19,025 bases of DNA from an uncultured bacterium. Its GTDB lineage: Bacteria > Bacillota > Clostridia > Oscillospirales > Oscillospiraceae. Of the stretch, positions 1-7,382 are shown piece by piece. The notes beneath the pieces are model-generated. The model was not told the origin of the DNA. It did not search any database and saw only the letters and a program-made list of their open reading frames with translations. Made by a program: the position numbers and the translations under genes. Position 1 is the stretch's first letter, and every line of letters begins with the position of its first letter. The stretch covers positions 1 through 19,025 of the forward strand of contig CASECK010000131.1 of NCBI GenBank assembly GCA_949286295.1. Direction: 5' to 3'.

Positions 1-497
1 ACGCCATCGTCAACGCCGCCAACGAGAGCCTGCTGGGGGGCGGCGGGGTGGACGGGGCCATCCACCGGGCCGCCGGGCCGGAGCTGCTGGCCGAGTGCCG
101 CACCCTCCGCGGCTGCAAAACGGGACAGGCCAAGCTCACAAGGGGCTACCGCCTGCCCGCCCGGTATGTGATTCACACCGTGGGCCCCATCTGGCGGGGC
201 GGGGGCCACGGGGAGCGGGAGCTGCTGGTCTCCGCCTACCGCAGCTCTCTGGAGCTGGCCCTGGAGCACCGCTGCGAGACGGTGGCTTTCCCCCTCATCT
301 CCGCCGGCGTATACGGCTATCCCCTGGACCAGGCCCTGACGGCGGCGGTGGAGACCATCGGGGCCTTCCTGCGCTCCCACGAAATGACCGTCTTCCTGGC
401 GCTCTTTGACCAGGCCGCCTGCGCCGCCGCCGTCCGCCTCTTTGCCGGCCTGTGGAGCGCGCCCGGCGCCGCCCCGCCCCAGGGGCTCCACGGGTAG
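1..497 (+). CDS. Macro-domain ADP-ribose hydrolase / O-acetyl-ADP-ribose deacetylase (5' end missing)
   Basis: The reading frame is open from the left edge (first whole codon at base 3) to TAG at 495-497, so the start lies outside the window. The visible protein opens with [20 protein letters not shown], the ADP-ribose-binding signature of macro domains (NAAN then [10 protein letters not shown]). It continues through [19 protein letters not shown] and [12 protein letters not shown], which form the remaining conserved loops of the MacroD/YmdB group. Known members hydrolyse O-acetyl-ADP-ribose or remove mono-ADP-ribose from proteins in the cytoplasm. Only the first beta strand or so appears to be missing, and the C-terminus ends normally in a short Pro/Gly-rich tail. 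The GNAT gene begins 70 bases downstream on the same strand. Family assignment is secure; the exact substrate is not visible. Confidence 0.93.
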   Translation, partial: AIVNAANESLLGGGGVDGAIHRAAGPELLAECRTLRGCKTGQAKLTRGYRLPARYVIHTVGPIWRGGGHGERELLVSAYRSSLELALEHRCETVAFPLISAGVYGYPLDQALTAAVETIGAFLRSHEMTVFLALFDQAACAAAVRLFAGLWSAPGAAPPQGLHG

Positions 498-567
498 CCG
501 GGGAGGGCCGTATGTACCGCAGGCCGGGCGCCACGGCAAAAACCAGCTTTTGAACGAAGGGGTGCCC

Positions 568-1008
568 ATGACAATCAGAAAAGTGGAAGAGAATAAAAAG
601 CAGTACCTCTCCTTGCTTTTGCTGGCCGACGAGCAGGAGGATATGGTCGACCGCTATCTGGAGCGGGGGACCATGTATGTGCTGGAAGACGGCGGCGTCA
701 AGGCCGAATGCGTGGTGACCGATGAGGGCGGCGTCTTAGAGGTGAAAAACCTCGCCGTGGAACCGGCGGCCCAGGGCAAAGGCTATGGGAAGGCCCTGTT
801 GGACTTCCTCGTTCAAACCTACGCCGGGCAGTATCCGGCGCTGTGGGTGGGCACCGGGGACAGCCCCTCCACCGTCCCCTTTTACGAGGCCTGCGGCTTT
901 CGCAGGCACCACCGGGTCAAGCATTTCTTCCTGGAGCACTACGCTCACCCCATCTATGAGGGCGGGGTCCGGTTGACGGACATGGTGTATCTACAGCGGG
1001 TGCTGTAA
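568..1008 (+). CDS. GNAT family N-acetyltransferase
   Basis: A 146-residue protein. ATG 568 was chosen over upstream in-frame codons because GAAGGGG lies 5-10 bases before it and the GNAT fold begins there (MTIRKVEENKKQYLSLLLLA). Motif A is clear: strand VKNLAVEP at about 59-66, then the acetyl-CoA pyrophosphate loop QGKGYGKALLDF at 69-80. Motif B follows as VPFYEACGF. The C-terminal half has the compact form of small single-domain acetyltransferases. These enzymes move an acetyl group from acetyl-CoA to an amine on a small molecule or protein. The sequence does not show which acceptor is used. The gene may be co-transcribed with the macro-domain gene, since no promoter or terminator was seen in the 70-base gap. 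Confidence 0.9.
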   Translation: MTIRKVEENKKQYLSLLLLADEQEDMVDRYLERGTMYVLEDGGVKAECVVTDEGGVLEVKNLAVEPAAQGKGYGKALLDFLVQTYAGQYPALWVGTGDSPSTVPFYEACGFRRHHRVKHFFLEHYAHPIYEGGVRLTDMVYLQRVL

Positions 1009-1168
1009 CCCCCTTCTCCCCCCTGCCCGTTTCCGGGAGGGATTGATAGGCCGGGAACCATATCCATTCTGGCGGCCTTTTGGTATCTAAAGACCGGAGT
1101 GCCGCCACAACCCGTCTCTTTCATCTTGGCGTATCGCCTCTACCTGGTATTCCTCCCGGCATCATGGA

Positions 1169-1203
1169 GGGTGGGCCTTTTCTGGAAGGCCCGCCCTTTG
1201 TCA
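1169..1203 (+). terminator. Putative intrinsic terminator downstream of the GNAT gene
   Basis: GGGTGGGCCTT (1169-1179) pairs with AAGGCCCGCCC (1186-1196) to give an 11-bp stem with one G-U pair and a 6-base loop. TTTGTCATAGTTTTG follows. The T-run is short and interrupted, and the hairpin lies 160 bases after the GNAT stop codon, so the terminator role is plausible rather than certain. Confidence 0.5.
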
Positions 1204-1381
1204 TAGTTTTGATGATTGAGGAACTACCAGGAAGGTTCCCGTCACAGTCTCTCCCGCGGTCTTCACGGGCACCGGCCGCGGGGTAGCAGCCCAAAGCGTG
1301 AATGTCCGAGGCCTGTTGCCATCAGCCATAGCACATTTGTAAATCTTTTTCCAGATTTATCTCGCCTTTTTCTCCGGGCAG

Positions 1382-1390
1382 TGCTATAAT
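1382..1390 (+). promoter_or_regulatory. Extended -10 promoter for the MATE gene
   Basis: TGCTATAAT contains a perfect TATAAT at 1385-1390 preceded by TGN, the extended -10 form. No good -35 hexamer is present at 16-18 bases upstream, consistent with an extended -10 promoter. Transcription would start near 1397, giving a leader of about 40 bases that contains the AAGGGAAG ribosome binding site. Confidence 0.7.
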
Positions 1391-1435
1391 GACTGCAATA
1401 CCAGTTTTCCATTCTCGCAGAAGGGAAGCGATCGT

Positions 1436-2836
1436 TTGGCGGCCGCGGCGCGAATCAGGGTGCTACGAAACAGCGAGACCGATATGACCCAGGGCAGCGT
1501 ATTCCGGCACCTGCTCTCTTTTTCCATGCCTCTGCTGCTGGGCAACATCTTTCAGCAGCTCTACAACACCGTCGACACCTGGGTGGTGGGCAATTTTGTC
1601 AGCGACGCGGCCTTCTCGGCGGTGGGGACAGTGGCCCCCATCATCAATATGCTCATCGGCTGCTTTATGGGGCTGGCCAGCGGCGCGGGGGTGGTCATCT
1701 CCCAGTACTTCGGCGCCAAGCGCTATGACAAGGTCCAGGACGCGGTGCACACCTCCGTGGTACTGACGGCTATCCTCTCTGTGGCCTTCACCATTCTTGG
1801 CGTGGCCATGACCCCCCTCATGCTCCGGTTCATGAAAACGCCGGCCAACGTCTTCCCCGAGTCCGCTTCCTACCTGACCATCTACTTCGCCGGGATGGCG
1901 GGGCTGATGTTCTACAACATGGGGGCGGGCATCCTCCGGGCGGTGGGGGACTCCCGGCGGCCCTTCTACTACCTGGTGGTGGCCGCGGTGCTCAACACGG
2001 TGCTGGACCTGGTGTTCGTCATCGTGTTCCGGATGGGGGTGGATGGCGTGGCCTACGCCACCATCATCGCCCAGGCTGTCTCCGCCGTTTTGACCATGGC
2101 CTCTCTGCTGCGCACCACCTCCTGCGTCCGGGTGGAGGTCAAAAAACTGCGTCTGGACGGCACCATGCTCTACCAGATTCTTCAGGTGGGCATCCCCGCC
2201 GCCCTACAGATGGCGGTCACCGCCTTCTCCAATGTGTTCGTCCAGTCCTATATCAACCAGTTCGGCTCTGACTGCATGGGCGGCTGGACCGCCTATGCCA
2301 AGATGGACCAGCTGCTCTTCCTGCCCATGCAGTCCCTGGCCCTGGCCTCCACCACTTTCGTGGGGCAGAACCTGGGCTGCGGCCAGCGGGAGCGGGCCCA
2401 TAGGGGGGTGCAGATGTCCCTGCTCATGGCCGTGTCGGTGACGCTGGCCATGTCCCTGAGCGTCATTCTGGCCGCCCCCCAGATTGTGGCCTTCTTCAAC
2501 TCCAGCCCCGCGGTGGTGGAGTACGGCACCCTGTTCCTGCGCCGGCTCACCCCCTTCTATGTGCTGTGCTGTGTCAACCAGATTTACTCCGGCGCCCTGC
2601 GCGGCGCGGGCAACAGCCGGGCTCCCATGGTAATCATGCTGCTCTCCTTCGTGCTGTTCCGGCAGGTGTACCTGTTTGTCATGTCCACCTTCATCAGCAA
2701 CACCATCCTGCCCCTGGCCATGGGCTACCCCGCCGGCTGGCTGGTGTGCAGCAGCGCCACCCTGCTCTATTACCGCCACGCCGCCCGCCGGGGCACCGCC
2801 CTGAATCTGAACATGGACGGCCGCCCCCAGCCATAA
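1436..2836 (+). CDS. MATE family multidrug / Na+-driven efflux transporter
   Basis: A 466-residue integral membrane protein with about twelve hydrophobic helices in two similar halves. The N-terminal signature DMTQGSVFRHLLSFSMPLLL, followed by GNIFQQLYNTVDTWVVGNFV, is typical of clostridial MATE transporters. The second half begins near VGIPAALQMAVTAFSN and contains SGALRGAGNSRAPM. MATE proteins export cationic drugs, dyes or metabolites across the cytoplasmic membrane in exchange for Na+ or H+. The start is taken as TTG 1436: AAGGGAAG sits 7 bases upstream (1421-1428), the promoter is just ahead of it, and the first internal ATG (1484) has no ribosome binding site. The gene stands alone, ending at a strong hairpin it shares with the convergent galM. 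The substrate cannot be read from the sequence. Confidence 0.95.
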   Translation: MAAAARIRVLRNSETDMTQGSVFRHLLSFSMPLLLGNIFQQLYNTVDTWVVGNFVSDAAFSAVGTVAPIINMLIGCFMGLASGAGVVISQYFGAKRYDKVQDAVHTSVVLTAILSVAFTILGVAMTPLMLRFMKTPANVFPESASYLTIYFAGMAGLMFYNMGAGILRAVGDSRRPFYYLVVAAVLNTVLDLVFVIVFRMGVDGVAYATIIAQAVSAVLTMASLLRTTSCVRVEVKKLRLDGTMLYQILQVGIPAALQMAVTAFSNVFVQSYINQFGSDCMGGWTAYAKMDQLLFLPMQSLALASTTFVGQNLGCGQRERAHRGVQMSLLMAVSVTLAMSLSVILAAPQIVAFFNSSPAVVEYGTLFLRRLTPFYVLCCVNQIYSGALRGAGNSRAPMVIMLLSFVLFRQVYLFVMSTFISNTILPLAMGYPAGWLVCSSATLLYYRHAARRGTALNLNMDGRPQP

Positions 2837-2842
2837 GCTGAC

Positions 2843-2876
2843 AAGCCCTCCGCCGGCATGGCCGGCGGAGGGCTTT
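2843..2876. terminator. Bidirectional terminator between the MATE gene and galM
   Basis: Bases 2843-2857 (AAGCCCTCCGCCGGC) pair perfectly with 2861-2875 around a three-base ATG loop, a 15-bp stem. The arms end in AA/TT, giving a short T-run on either strand (CTTTCC forward, CTTGTC reverse). It lies 6 bases after the MATE stop and 12 bases beyond the galM stop on the opposite strand, so it can serve both. Confidence 0.85.
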
Positions 2877-2887
2877 CCGCTGTTCTC

Positions 2888-3934
2888 TCAGTCCAAACCG
2901 AACCGGTAGACCGTCCGGTGCGCATACCTCTCCCCCGCCCGCAGCACCGGACTTGGAAAGCCGGGGTGGTGGACCGCGTCGGGGTAAAACTGGGTCTCCA
3001 GGGCAAAGCCGCTGCGGTTTTCATAGCGGGCGCCCCCCTTTCCGGCCGGGCAGCCGGCCAGAAAGTTGCCGGTATAAAACTGGATGCCTGGCATGGTGGT
3101 CTCCACCTCCATGGCGATTCCGGTGTCCGGGGCCGCCGCCCTGCCCGCCGGACGCAGCTGTCCGGGCTGGCCGTCCACCGCCCAGTTATGGTCATAGCCC
3201 CCCGCCCACAGCAGCTGGGGGAAGTCCCCGCCAATCCGCGCCCCGATTTGGACGGGCTGGCGCAGGTCCATGGGGGTGCCCTCCACCGGGGCCAGCTGGC
3301 CGGTGGGGATGGACTGCCGGTCCGCCGGGGTGTAGTACTGGGCGCACAGCTGAATCCTGTGGTCCAGCACATCCCCTCTGCCCTGGCCGGACAGATTGAA
3401 GTAGCTGTGGTTGGTCAGGCTGCACACCGTGTCGGCGTCGCTGCGGGCCTCGTAAAAGATGGAAAGGCTCTTCTCCTCTAACGTATAGGTCACCCGCACC
3501 TCCAGCCGGCCGGGATAGCCCTCCTGCCCGTCGGGGCTGACCAGGCGCAACACCGCCTCATTCTCCCGCAGCTCCTCCACCGTCCACACCTGCCGGTCAA
3601 AGCCCACCTGGCCGCCATGGAGGTGGTTGGGGCCGTTGTTGACAAACAGGGGGTACTCCCGGCCGTTGAGGGAGAAGCGCCCGCCGGCAATCCGGTTGGC
3701 GCACCGGCCCACGATGGCGCCGATATACTTGTCCTGGACCCGGTAGTCCTCCAGCGTGTCAAAACCCAGCACCACGTCGGTGGGCGCGCCCGTCCGGTCC
3801 GGGACCGTCAGGGAACGGACCGCCCCCCCATAGGTGATAATCGCAGCTGTGATTCCCGCGCCGGCGAGGGTAATCTCCTCCACCGGGGCGCCGTCCGGCA
3901 TGGCGCCGAAGGGCCGGATATTGCTTTGCCGCAT
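2888..3934 (-). CDS. galM: Aldose 1-epimerase (mutarotase)
   Basis: A 348-residue protein of the GalM family, which interconverts alpha and beta anomers of galactose, glucose and related sugars in the cytoplasm and feeds the Leloir pathway. Diagnostic segments in order are GRCANRIAGGRF (76-87), NHLHGG (103-108), LTNHSYFNLSG (173-183, with the general-acid His176), GYDHNW (246-251), and ALETQFYPDAVHHPGF (311-326, with the catalytic base Glu313). Length and motif spacing are normal. ATG 3934 is preceded by a purine-rich GGGGGAGAAGG ribosome binding site and a textbook promoter. The gene is monocistronic, convergent with the MATE gene and divergent from the exonuclease operon. No other galactose genes are nearby, so regulation by sugar is not evident. 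Confidence 0.95.
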   Translation of the reverse strand: MRQSNIRPFGAMPDGAPVEEITLAGAGITAAIITYGGAVRSLTVPDRTGAPTDVVLGFDTLEDYRVQDKYIGAIVGRCANRIAGGRFSLNGREYPLFVNNGPNHLHGGQVGFDRQVWTVEELRENEAVLRLVSPDGQEGYPGRLEVRVTYTLEEKSLSIFYEARSDADTVCSLTNHSYFNLSGQGRGDVLDHRIQLCAQYYTPADRQSIPTGQLAPVEGTPMDLRQPVQIGARIGGDFPQLLWAGGYDHNWAVDGQPGQLRPAGRAAAPDTGIAMEVETTMPGIQFYTGNFLAGCPAGKGGARYENRSGFALETQFYPDAVHHPGFPSPVLRAGERYAHRTVYRFGLD

Positions 3935-3967
3935 CAGGCCTTCTCCCCCTTTTTCCTGTGTACCTGA

Positions 3968-3996
3968 ATTATACTCCCCCGCCGGGTTCCTGGCAA
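3968..3996 (-). promoter_or_regulatory. Promoter of galM
   Basis: Read on the reverse strand: -35 TTGCCA (3991-3996), a 17-base spacer, and a perfect -10 TATAAT (3968-3973), about 34 bases ahead of the galM start codon. Confidence 0.85.
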
Positions 3997-4015
3997 CAAA
4001 AACCGCCGCTTTTTG

Positions 4016-4042
4016 TTGACGGTGGCCCCGGGATGTGATAAT
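4016..4042 (+). promoter_or_regulatory. Promoter of the exonuclease-thiI operon
   Basis: TTGACG at 4016-4021 and GATAAT at 4037-4042, with TGT just before the latter (extended -10 form). The spacer is 15 bases; reading the -10 as TAATCT at 4039-4044 gives 17. Initiation would fall near 4049, so the in-frame ATG at 4048 could not be a start codon. It lies back to back with the galM promoter. Confidence 0.65.
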
Positions 4043-4066
4043 CTGCTATGTGTGACTTGGCAGAAG

Positions 4067-4073
4067 AAGGAGG
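4067..4073 (+). promoter_or_regulatory. Ribosome binding site that fixes a TTG start
   Basis: AAGGAGG, a perfect anti-16S match, lies 7 bases before TTG 4081. This places the start at TTG rather than at the upstream ATG 4048, which has no binding site and overlaps the predicted transcription start. Confidence 0.8.
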
Positions 4074-4080
4074 CGGCGCA

Positions 4081-5016
4081 TTGGTCGTTCTGGATTTAGA
4101 GTGGAACCGCGGCTATGACAAGACGCCGCTGGACGAAATTCTGCAAATCGGCGCGGTCCGCCTGGACCGGCCCGGCGGGACCATTGTGGACACCTTCTGC
4201 GTCTACATCCGCCCGCAGGTGCACCGGCGGCTCAACCGCACCGCCAAGCAGCTGCCGGAGATTCAGGCCTCCCTCCAGTCTCAGATGGACTTTCAGGAGG
4301 GGTACGAGCGCTTCCTGCGCTGGTGCGGGCAGGATGGAGACTTCGCCGCCTGGGGCTGCGACGAGATTGACACCTTAAATCAAAACGCCGCCTACTGGCA
4401 TCTGCCCCAGCTGTGCCCCAGAACGGTATACGACCTTCAGACCGCCTTCTCCCTGACCTTGGGCACCATGCAGAACCTCGCCCTGTGGTGGGCGGTGGAC
4501 TACTGCCGCATCCCAGAGGTCTTTGACTTCCACAACGCCCTCAACGACGCCATGTACACCGCCCTGGTCAGCCGCTGGGCCGGTGAGGACTGTCTGGCCC
4601 TGGCCGCCCAGCCCCGGTGGGCCCTGCGGTATATGCTCCGGCCCTTCCAGCCCCAGCCCAGCCGCCCCGCCGGGGCCTACCCCACGCTCAGCGCCGCCCT
4701 CAACGGACGGGGCAGCCGGCGGGGGACCTGCCCCGTCTGCGGCGGGGAGCTGTGGATTCAGTCCTGGGACTTCTGGGACCGGCGGGCCTACTATACCGAC
4801 CTGCACTGCCCCGACCACGGACATTTCATCTGCCGCCTGGCCCTGTCCCGCTCCGCCGACGGGCAGTGGCGGGGCCTGCAGGATATTCCCGCCCTTACCC
4901 CCGAGGTGCTGGAGGACTTCCGGAAGGCCCGGGCCGGGGAACACTACCTGTGCCGCAGCCGGGGCGGAAAGCGCCGCCGCGCCCGGCGCAGGAGGAGAAA
5001 GGAGACCCCCGCATGA
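4081..5016 (+). CDS. DEDDh-type 3'-5' exonuclease with C-terminal zinc ribbon
   Basis: A 311-residue protein from TTG 4081. The exonuclease fold is shown by ExoI VLDLEWN (Asp5, Glu7) with EILQIGAV, ExoII WGCDEIDTLNQNA (Asp94), and ExoIII HNALNDAMYTALV, where His151 and Asp156 give the HxxxxD pattern of the DEDDh subgroup. All four acidic metal ligands and the His are present, so it should be active, removing nucleotides from 3' ends of RNA or DNA. After a Pro-rich linker (about 187-200) comes a likely zinc-binding module: Cys217-x2-Cys220 and Cys243 with His246/His248/Cys251. The protein ends in a very basic Arg/Lys tail (KRRRARRRRRK), suited to nucleic acid contact. It overlaps thiI by ATGA and is probably translationally coupled to it. 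It resembles KapD-like clostridial exonucleases; the natural substrate is unknown. Confidence 0.85.
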   Translation: MVVLDLEWNRGYDKTPLDEILQIGAVRLDRPGGTIVDTFCVYIRPQVHRRLNRTAKQLPEIQASLQSQMDFQEGYERFLRWCGQDGDFAAWGCDEIDTLNQNAAYWHLPQLCPRTVYDLQTAFSLTLGTMQNLALWWAVDYCRIPEVFDFHNALNDAMYTALVSRWAGEDCLALAAQPRWALRYMLRPFQPQPSRPAGAYPTLSAALNGRGSRRGTCPVCGGELWIQSWDFWDRRAYYTDLHCPDHGHFICRLALSRSADGQWRGLQDIPALTPEVLEDFRKARAGEHYLCRSRGGKRRRARRRRRKETPA

Positions 5017-6185
5017 ACGAAATCATCCTGCTCAAGCTGGGCGAGCTGGTCCTGAAGGGCCTGAACCGCCGCAGCTTCGAGGATAAGCTCCAGGCCAACA
5101 TCTACCGCCGGCTCAACCGCTTTGGCCGCTTCCGGGTCTATACCCGCCAGTCCACCACCTATGTCGAGCCCATGGACGGCAGCTGTGACATGGACGGGGC
5201 CTGGCAGGCCCTCACCAAGGTGTTCGGCATCGTGGGGCTGTCCCGGGCCCGGGCCTGCGGCAAGGACAAGGACGCCATCCTGGCCGCCGCCCGGGACTAT
5301 CTGGACGGCAAGCTGTCCGCCGCCCGCACCTTTAAGGTGGAGACCAAGCGGGCGGACAAGAGCTTCCCCATGACCTCCATCCAGCTCAGCCAGTATGTGG
5401 GCGGAGAACTGGACGAGCTCTACCCCAACCTGCAGGTGGACGTCCACCATCCAGAGCTCACCGTCCATGTGGAGATTCGGGACTACGCCGCCTTTGTCCA
5501 CGCCGACCCGGAGCCGGGGGCCGGCGGCCTGCCGGTGGGCATCAACGGCCGGGCGGTGTCCCTGCTGTCCGGGGGCATCGACTCCCCGGTGGCCAGCTAT
5601 CTGATTGCCCGGCGGGGCGTGGCCTTGGAGATGGTCCACTTCTTCTCCTATCCCTACACCTCCCCCGAGGCCAAGGAGAAAGTGCTGCAGCTGGCCCGTC
5701 TGCTCACCCCCTACTGCGGCGGCCTCACCGTCCACGTGGTGCCCTTCACCGCCATCCAGGAGCAGCTACGCCGCGCCTGTCCCCCGGAGCTGTTCACCCT
5801 AATCATGCGCCGGTTCATGATGCGCATCGCCCAACAGGTGGCCCTGCGGACCGGCGCCGGGGCCCTGGTCACGGGCGAATGCCTGGGCCAGGTGGCCAGC
5901 CAGACCATGCAGGCCATGGCGGTCACCGGCCAGGCCACCCAGCTGCCCATCCTCCGCCCGGTGGTGGGGATGGACAAGGAGGACATCGTGCAGCTGGCCC
6001 GGAAAATCGGCACCTTTGAGACCTCCATCCTCCCCTACGAGGACTGCTGCACCGTCTTTACCCCCCGGCACCCCCGGCTGCGCCCCACCCTGGAGGAGAT
6101 TCAACAGGCCGAACAGGTCCTGGACATCGAGGGGATGGTCCGCGCCGCCGTGGAGGGCATCGAGCGCGTCCATATCTCTCCCTGA
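5013..6185 (+). CDS. thiI: tRNA 4-thiouridine synthetase ThiI (no rhodanese domain)
   Basis: A 390-residue protein. It has an N-terminal ferredoxin-like region (MNEIILLKLGELVLKGLNRR), a THUMP domain at about 60-165 that binds tRNA, and an adenylating PP-loop domain from about 180 with the signature SGGIDSPVA (186-194). Further family segments are GECLGQVASQT (288-298) and PYEDCCTVFTPRHPRLRP (341-358). The Cys345/Cys346 pair there lies where E. coli ThiI has its essential Cys344. ThiI activates U8 of tRNA with ATP and inserts sulfur. The E. coli protein has an extra rhodanese domain; this one stops before it, as usual in Firmicutes, where a cysteine desulfurase supplies the sulfur, but none lies in this window. 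The start ATG 5013 overlaps the exonuclease stop and has AAAGGAGA upstream. Confidence 0.96.
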   Translation: MNEIILLKLGELVLKGLNRRSFEDKLQANIYRRLNRFGRFRVYTRQSTTYVEPMDGSCDMDGAWQALTKVFGIVGLSRARACGKDKDAILAAARDYLDGKLSAARTFKVETKRADKSFPMTSIQLSQYVGGELDELYPNLQVDVHHPELTVHVEIRDYAAFVHADPEPGAGGLPVGINGRAVSLLSGGIDSPVASYLIARRGVALEMVHFFSYPYTSPEAKEKVLQLARLLTPYCGGLTVHVVPFTAIQEQLRRACPPELFTLIMRRFMMRIAQQVALRTGAGALVTGECLGQVASQTMQAMAVTGQATQLPILRPVVGMDKEDIVQLARKIGTFETSILPYEDCCTVFTPRHPRLRPTLEEIQQAEQVLDIEGMVRAAVEGIERVHISP

Positions 6186-6226
6186 CCCCGCCGCGGCGGC
6201 CACAAGATAAAAAGGAGCTGTGCAAG

Positions 6227-6739
6227 ATGAAACTGACACTCAAGCAGAAGGTCTTTTCCCTGAAAGAGCGCTTCACCGTCACCGACGAGGAGGGCAATCC
6301 CGTCTATGAGGTGGCCGGCAGGCTGCTGTCCTGGGGCCACAAGCTCACCCTCACCGACATGGCGGGCAACGAGGCCGCCCACATCAACCAGAAAGTCATC
6401 AGCCTGGTCCCCAAGTACTTCATCGAGATTCCCGGCCAGGATGAGATGGAGCTGAAGGGGCACCTCACACTCTTTAAGCCCCACTACACGCTGCAGGCCG
6501 CCGGCGGCGACTGGGACATCCGGGGCGACTTTATGGAGCACGAGTACGAGATGAAGCGCGGCCACGCGGTGGCGGCCAGCGTCACCAAGAAGTGGTTCTC
6601 CTGGGGGGACACCTATCTGCTGGACGTGGCCAGCGAGCAGGACGCGCTCACCGCCCTGTGCGTGATGCTGGCCCTGGACTGCGTGCAGCAGGACACCAAC
6701 ACCGCCACCTCCTCCACCATCGCCCACTCCACCAACTGA
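6227..6739 (+). CDS. LURP-one-related / YxjI-like protein
   Basis: A 170-residue soluble protein with the beta-rich pattern of the LURP-one-related (YxjI/Tubby-like) family: LKQKVFSLKERFTVTDEEGN, then VYEVAGRLLSWGHKLTLTD, repeated short strands, and WDIRGDFMEHEYEM. The final helix, DALTALCVMLALDCV at about 144-158, corresponds to the central hydrophobic helix of that fold. Bacterial members have no settled function. ATG 6227 follows AAAAGGAG at a good distance. It lies 41 bases after thiI and ends just before a strong terminator, so it is probably the last gene of the exonuclease-thiI unit. The family call rests on pattern resemblance alone. Confidence 0.75.
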   Translation: MKLTLKQKVFSLKERFTVTDEEGNPVYEVAGRLLSWGHKLTLTDMAGNEAAHINQKVISLVPKYFIEIPGQDEMELKGHLTLFKPHYTLQAAGGDWDIRGDFMEHEYEMKRGHAVAASVTKKWFSWGDTYLLDVASEQDALTALCVMLALDCVQQDTNTATSSTIAHSTN

Positions 6740-6768
6740 CCGGACCGCCGGACAGCGGAACAACAGCG

Positions 6769-6800
6769 GCCCCCGCCGGACCAGCCGGCGGGGGCTCTTC
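6769..6800. terminator. Terminator between the thiI operon and the signalling operon
   Basis: GCCCCCGCCGG (6769-6779) pairs perfectly with CCGGCGGGGGC (6785-6795) around a five-base loop, followed by TCTTCTTTG on the forward strand. It sits between two convergent genes (stops at 6739 and 6807). The reverse strand lacks a good T-run, so its effect there is less sure. Confidence 0.8.
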
Positions 6801-6806
6801 TTTGCC

Positions 6807-7382
6807 CTATGGGGCGTATTTTCTCAAAATCTGCGCCACCTGCCGCTCCGGCAGCCGCCCCACGGGGGTCACCGGGGCGGGGGCGCCATCATAGGGGCCG
6901 AGGGGCTTTTCGAATACGCAGACCCCCAGCCAGCGGCCGTTTTTATAGCCCACATCCCGCTGAAGGCCCGCCAGACGAAAGCCCATCTTCCGGTGGAAGC
7001 GCTCGCTGGGCGGGTTGGGGCTGCTCACCAGGGCGTAGAGCGTCCGCACCCCCTGGCGGGCCAGCAGGTCCGCCAGCGCCCGGTACAGGCGCTCCCCCAG
7101 CGCGCGGCCCACGGCCCCCGGCTCCAGAGCGACGGACAACTCCGCGCTCCAGCCGTAGGCCGCCCGTTCGGCCAGCCGGTGGGCGTAGGCATAGCCCACG
7201 GCCCGCCCGTCCTCCTCCAGCACCAGATAGGGGTACACCGGCAGGGTTTCTGCAATGCGGCGGGCAAACTCCTCCCGGGTGGGCAGGACATATTCAAAGG
7301 TGACCCCGCTGTCAATATACGCCCCGTAGATGGCCCGCAGGGCGGGGGCGTCCTCTGGGACGGCAAAGCGCAAACGCGTCAT
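6807..7382 (-). CDS. GNAT acetyltransferase, phosphinothricin acetyltransferase-like
   Basis: A 191-residue protein with the order typical of the PAT/YwnH subgroup: MTRLRFAVPEDAPALRAIYG, an Ile/Val-rich segment with SGVTFEYVLPTREEFARRI (25-43), YLVLEEDGRAVGYAYAHRL (52-70), then motif A ELSVALEPGAVGRALGERLY (81-100) and SERFHRKMGFRLAG. Known relatives acetylate phosphinothricin, methionine sulfone/sulfoximine or similar amino acid analogues; the acceptor here is not known. The C-terminus carries an unusual 30-residue extension after FEKPL (GPYDGAPAPVTPVGRLPERQ...). The start codon overlaps the histidine kinase stop (ATGA), so translation is likely coupled. It is the last gene of the five-gene signalling operon, and its link to signalling is unexplained. 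Confidence 0.88.
   Translation of the reverse strand: MTRLRFAVPEDAPALRAIYGAYIDSGVTFEYVLPTREEFARRIAETLPVYPYLVLEEDGRAVGYAYAHRLAERAAYGWSAELSVALEPGAVGRALGERLYRALADLLARQGVRTLYALVSSPNPPSERFHRKMGFRLAGLQRDVGYKNGRWLGVCVFEKPLGPYDGAPAPVTPVGRLPERQVAQILRKYAP

Larger units (their letters stand above)
1009..1435. other. Non-coding intergenic stretch with several hairpins
   Basis: No credible gene was found in these 427 bases, and the base composition is visibly less GC-rich than in the flanking genes. A short forward open frame at 1080-1286 has no ribosome binding site and crosses a terminator-like hairpin. Visible structures are a bulged 8-bp hairpin at 1021-1041, a 7-bp stem 1070-1076/1101-1107, CCTCC/GGAGG at 1152-1170, an 11-bp hairpin at 1169-1196, and a cluster of interlocking stems at 1220-1286. 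The promoter of the MATE gene is at the right end. The stretch could hold a structured RNA, a decayed gene or simply spacer; no known riboswitch class was recognised. Confidence 0.6.

Noticed and set aside
1021..1041. Hairpin just after the GNAT gene as a terminator
   Set aside because: The stem has a bulge and is followed by ATTGATAGG with no T-run.
1080..1286. Short forward open frame in the 1009-1435 gap
   Set aside because: TTG start with no ribosome binding site, crosses a terminator-like hairpin, and no domain is recognisable.
1201..1320. Known riboswitch (guanidine-I, glycine, cobalamin or Moco type) before the MATE gene
   Set aside because: None of the conserved core strings of these classes could be found on either strand, though local stems exist.
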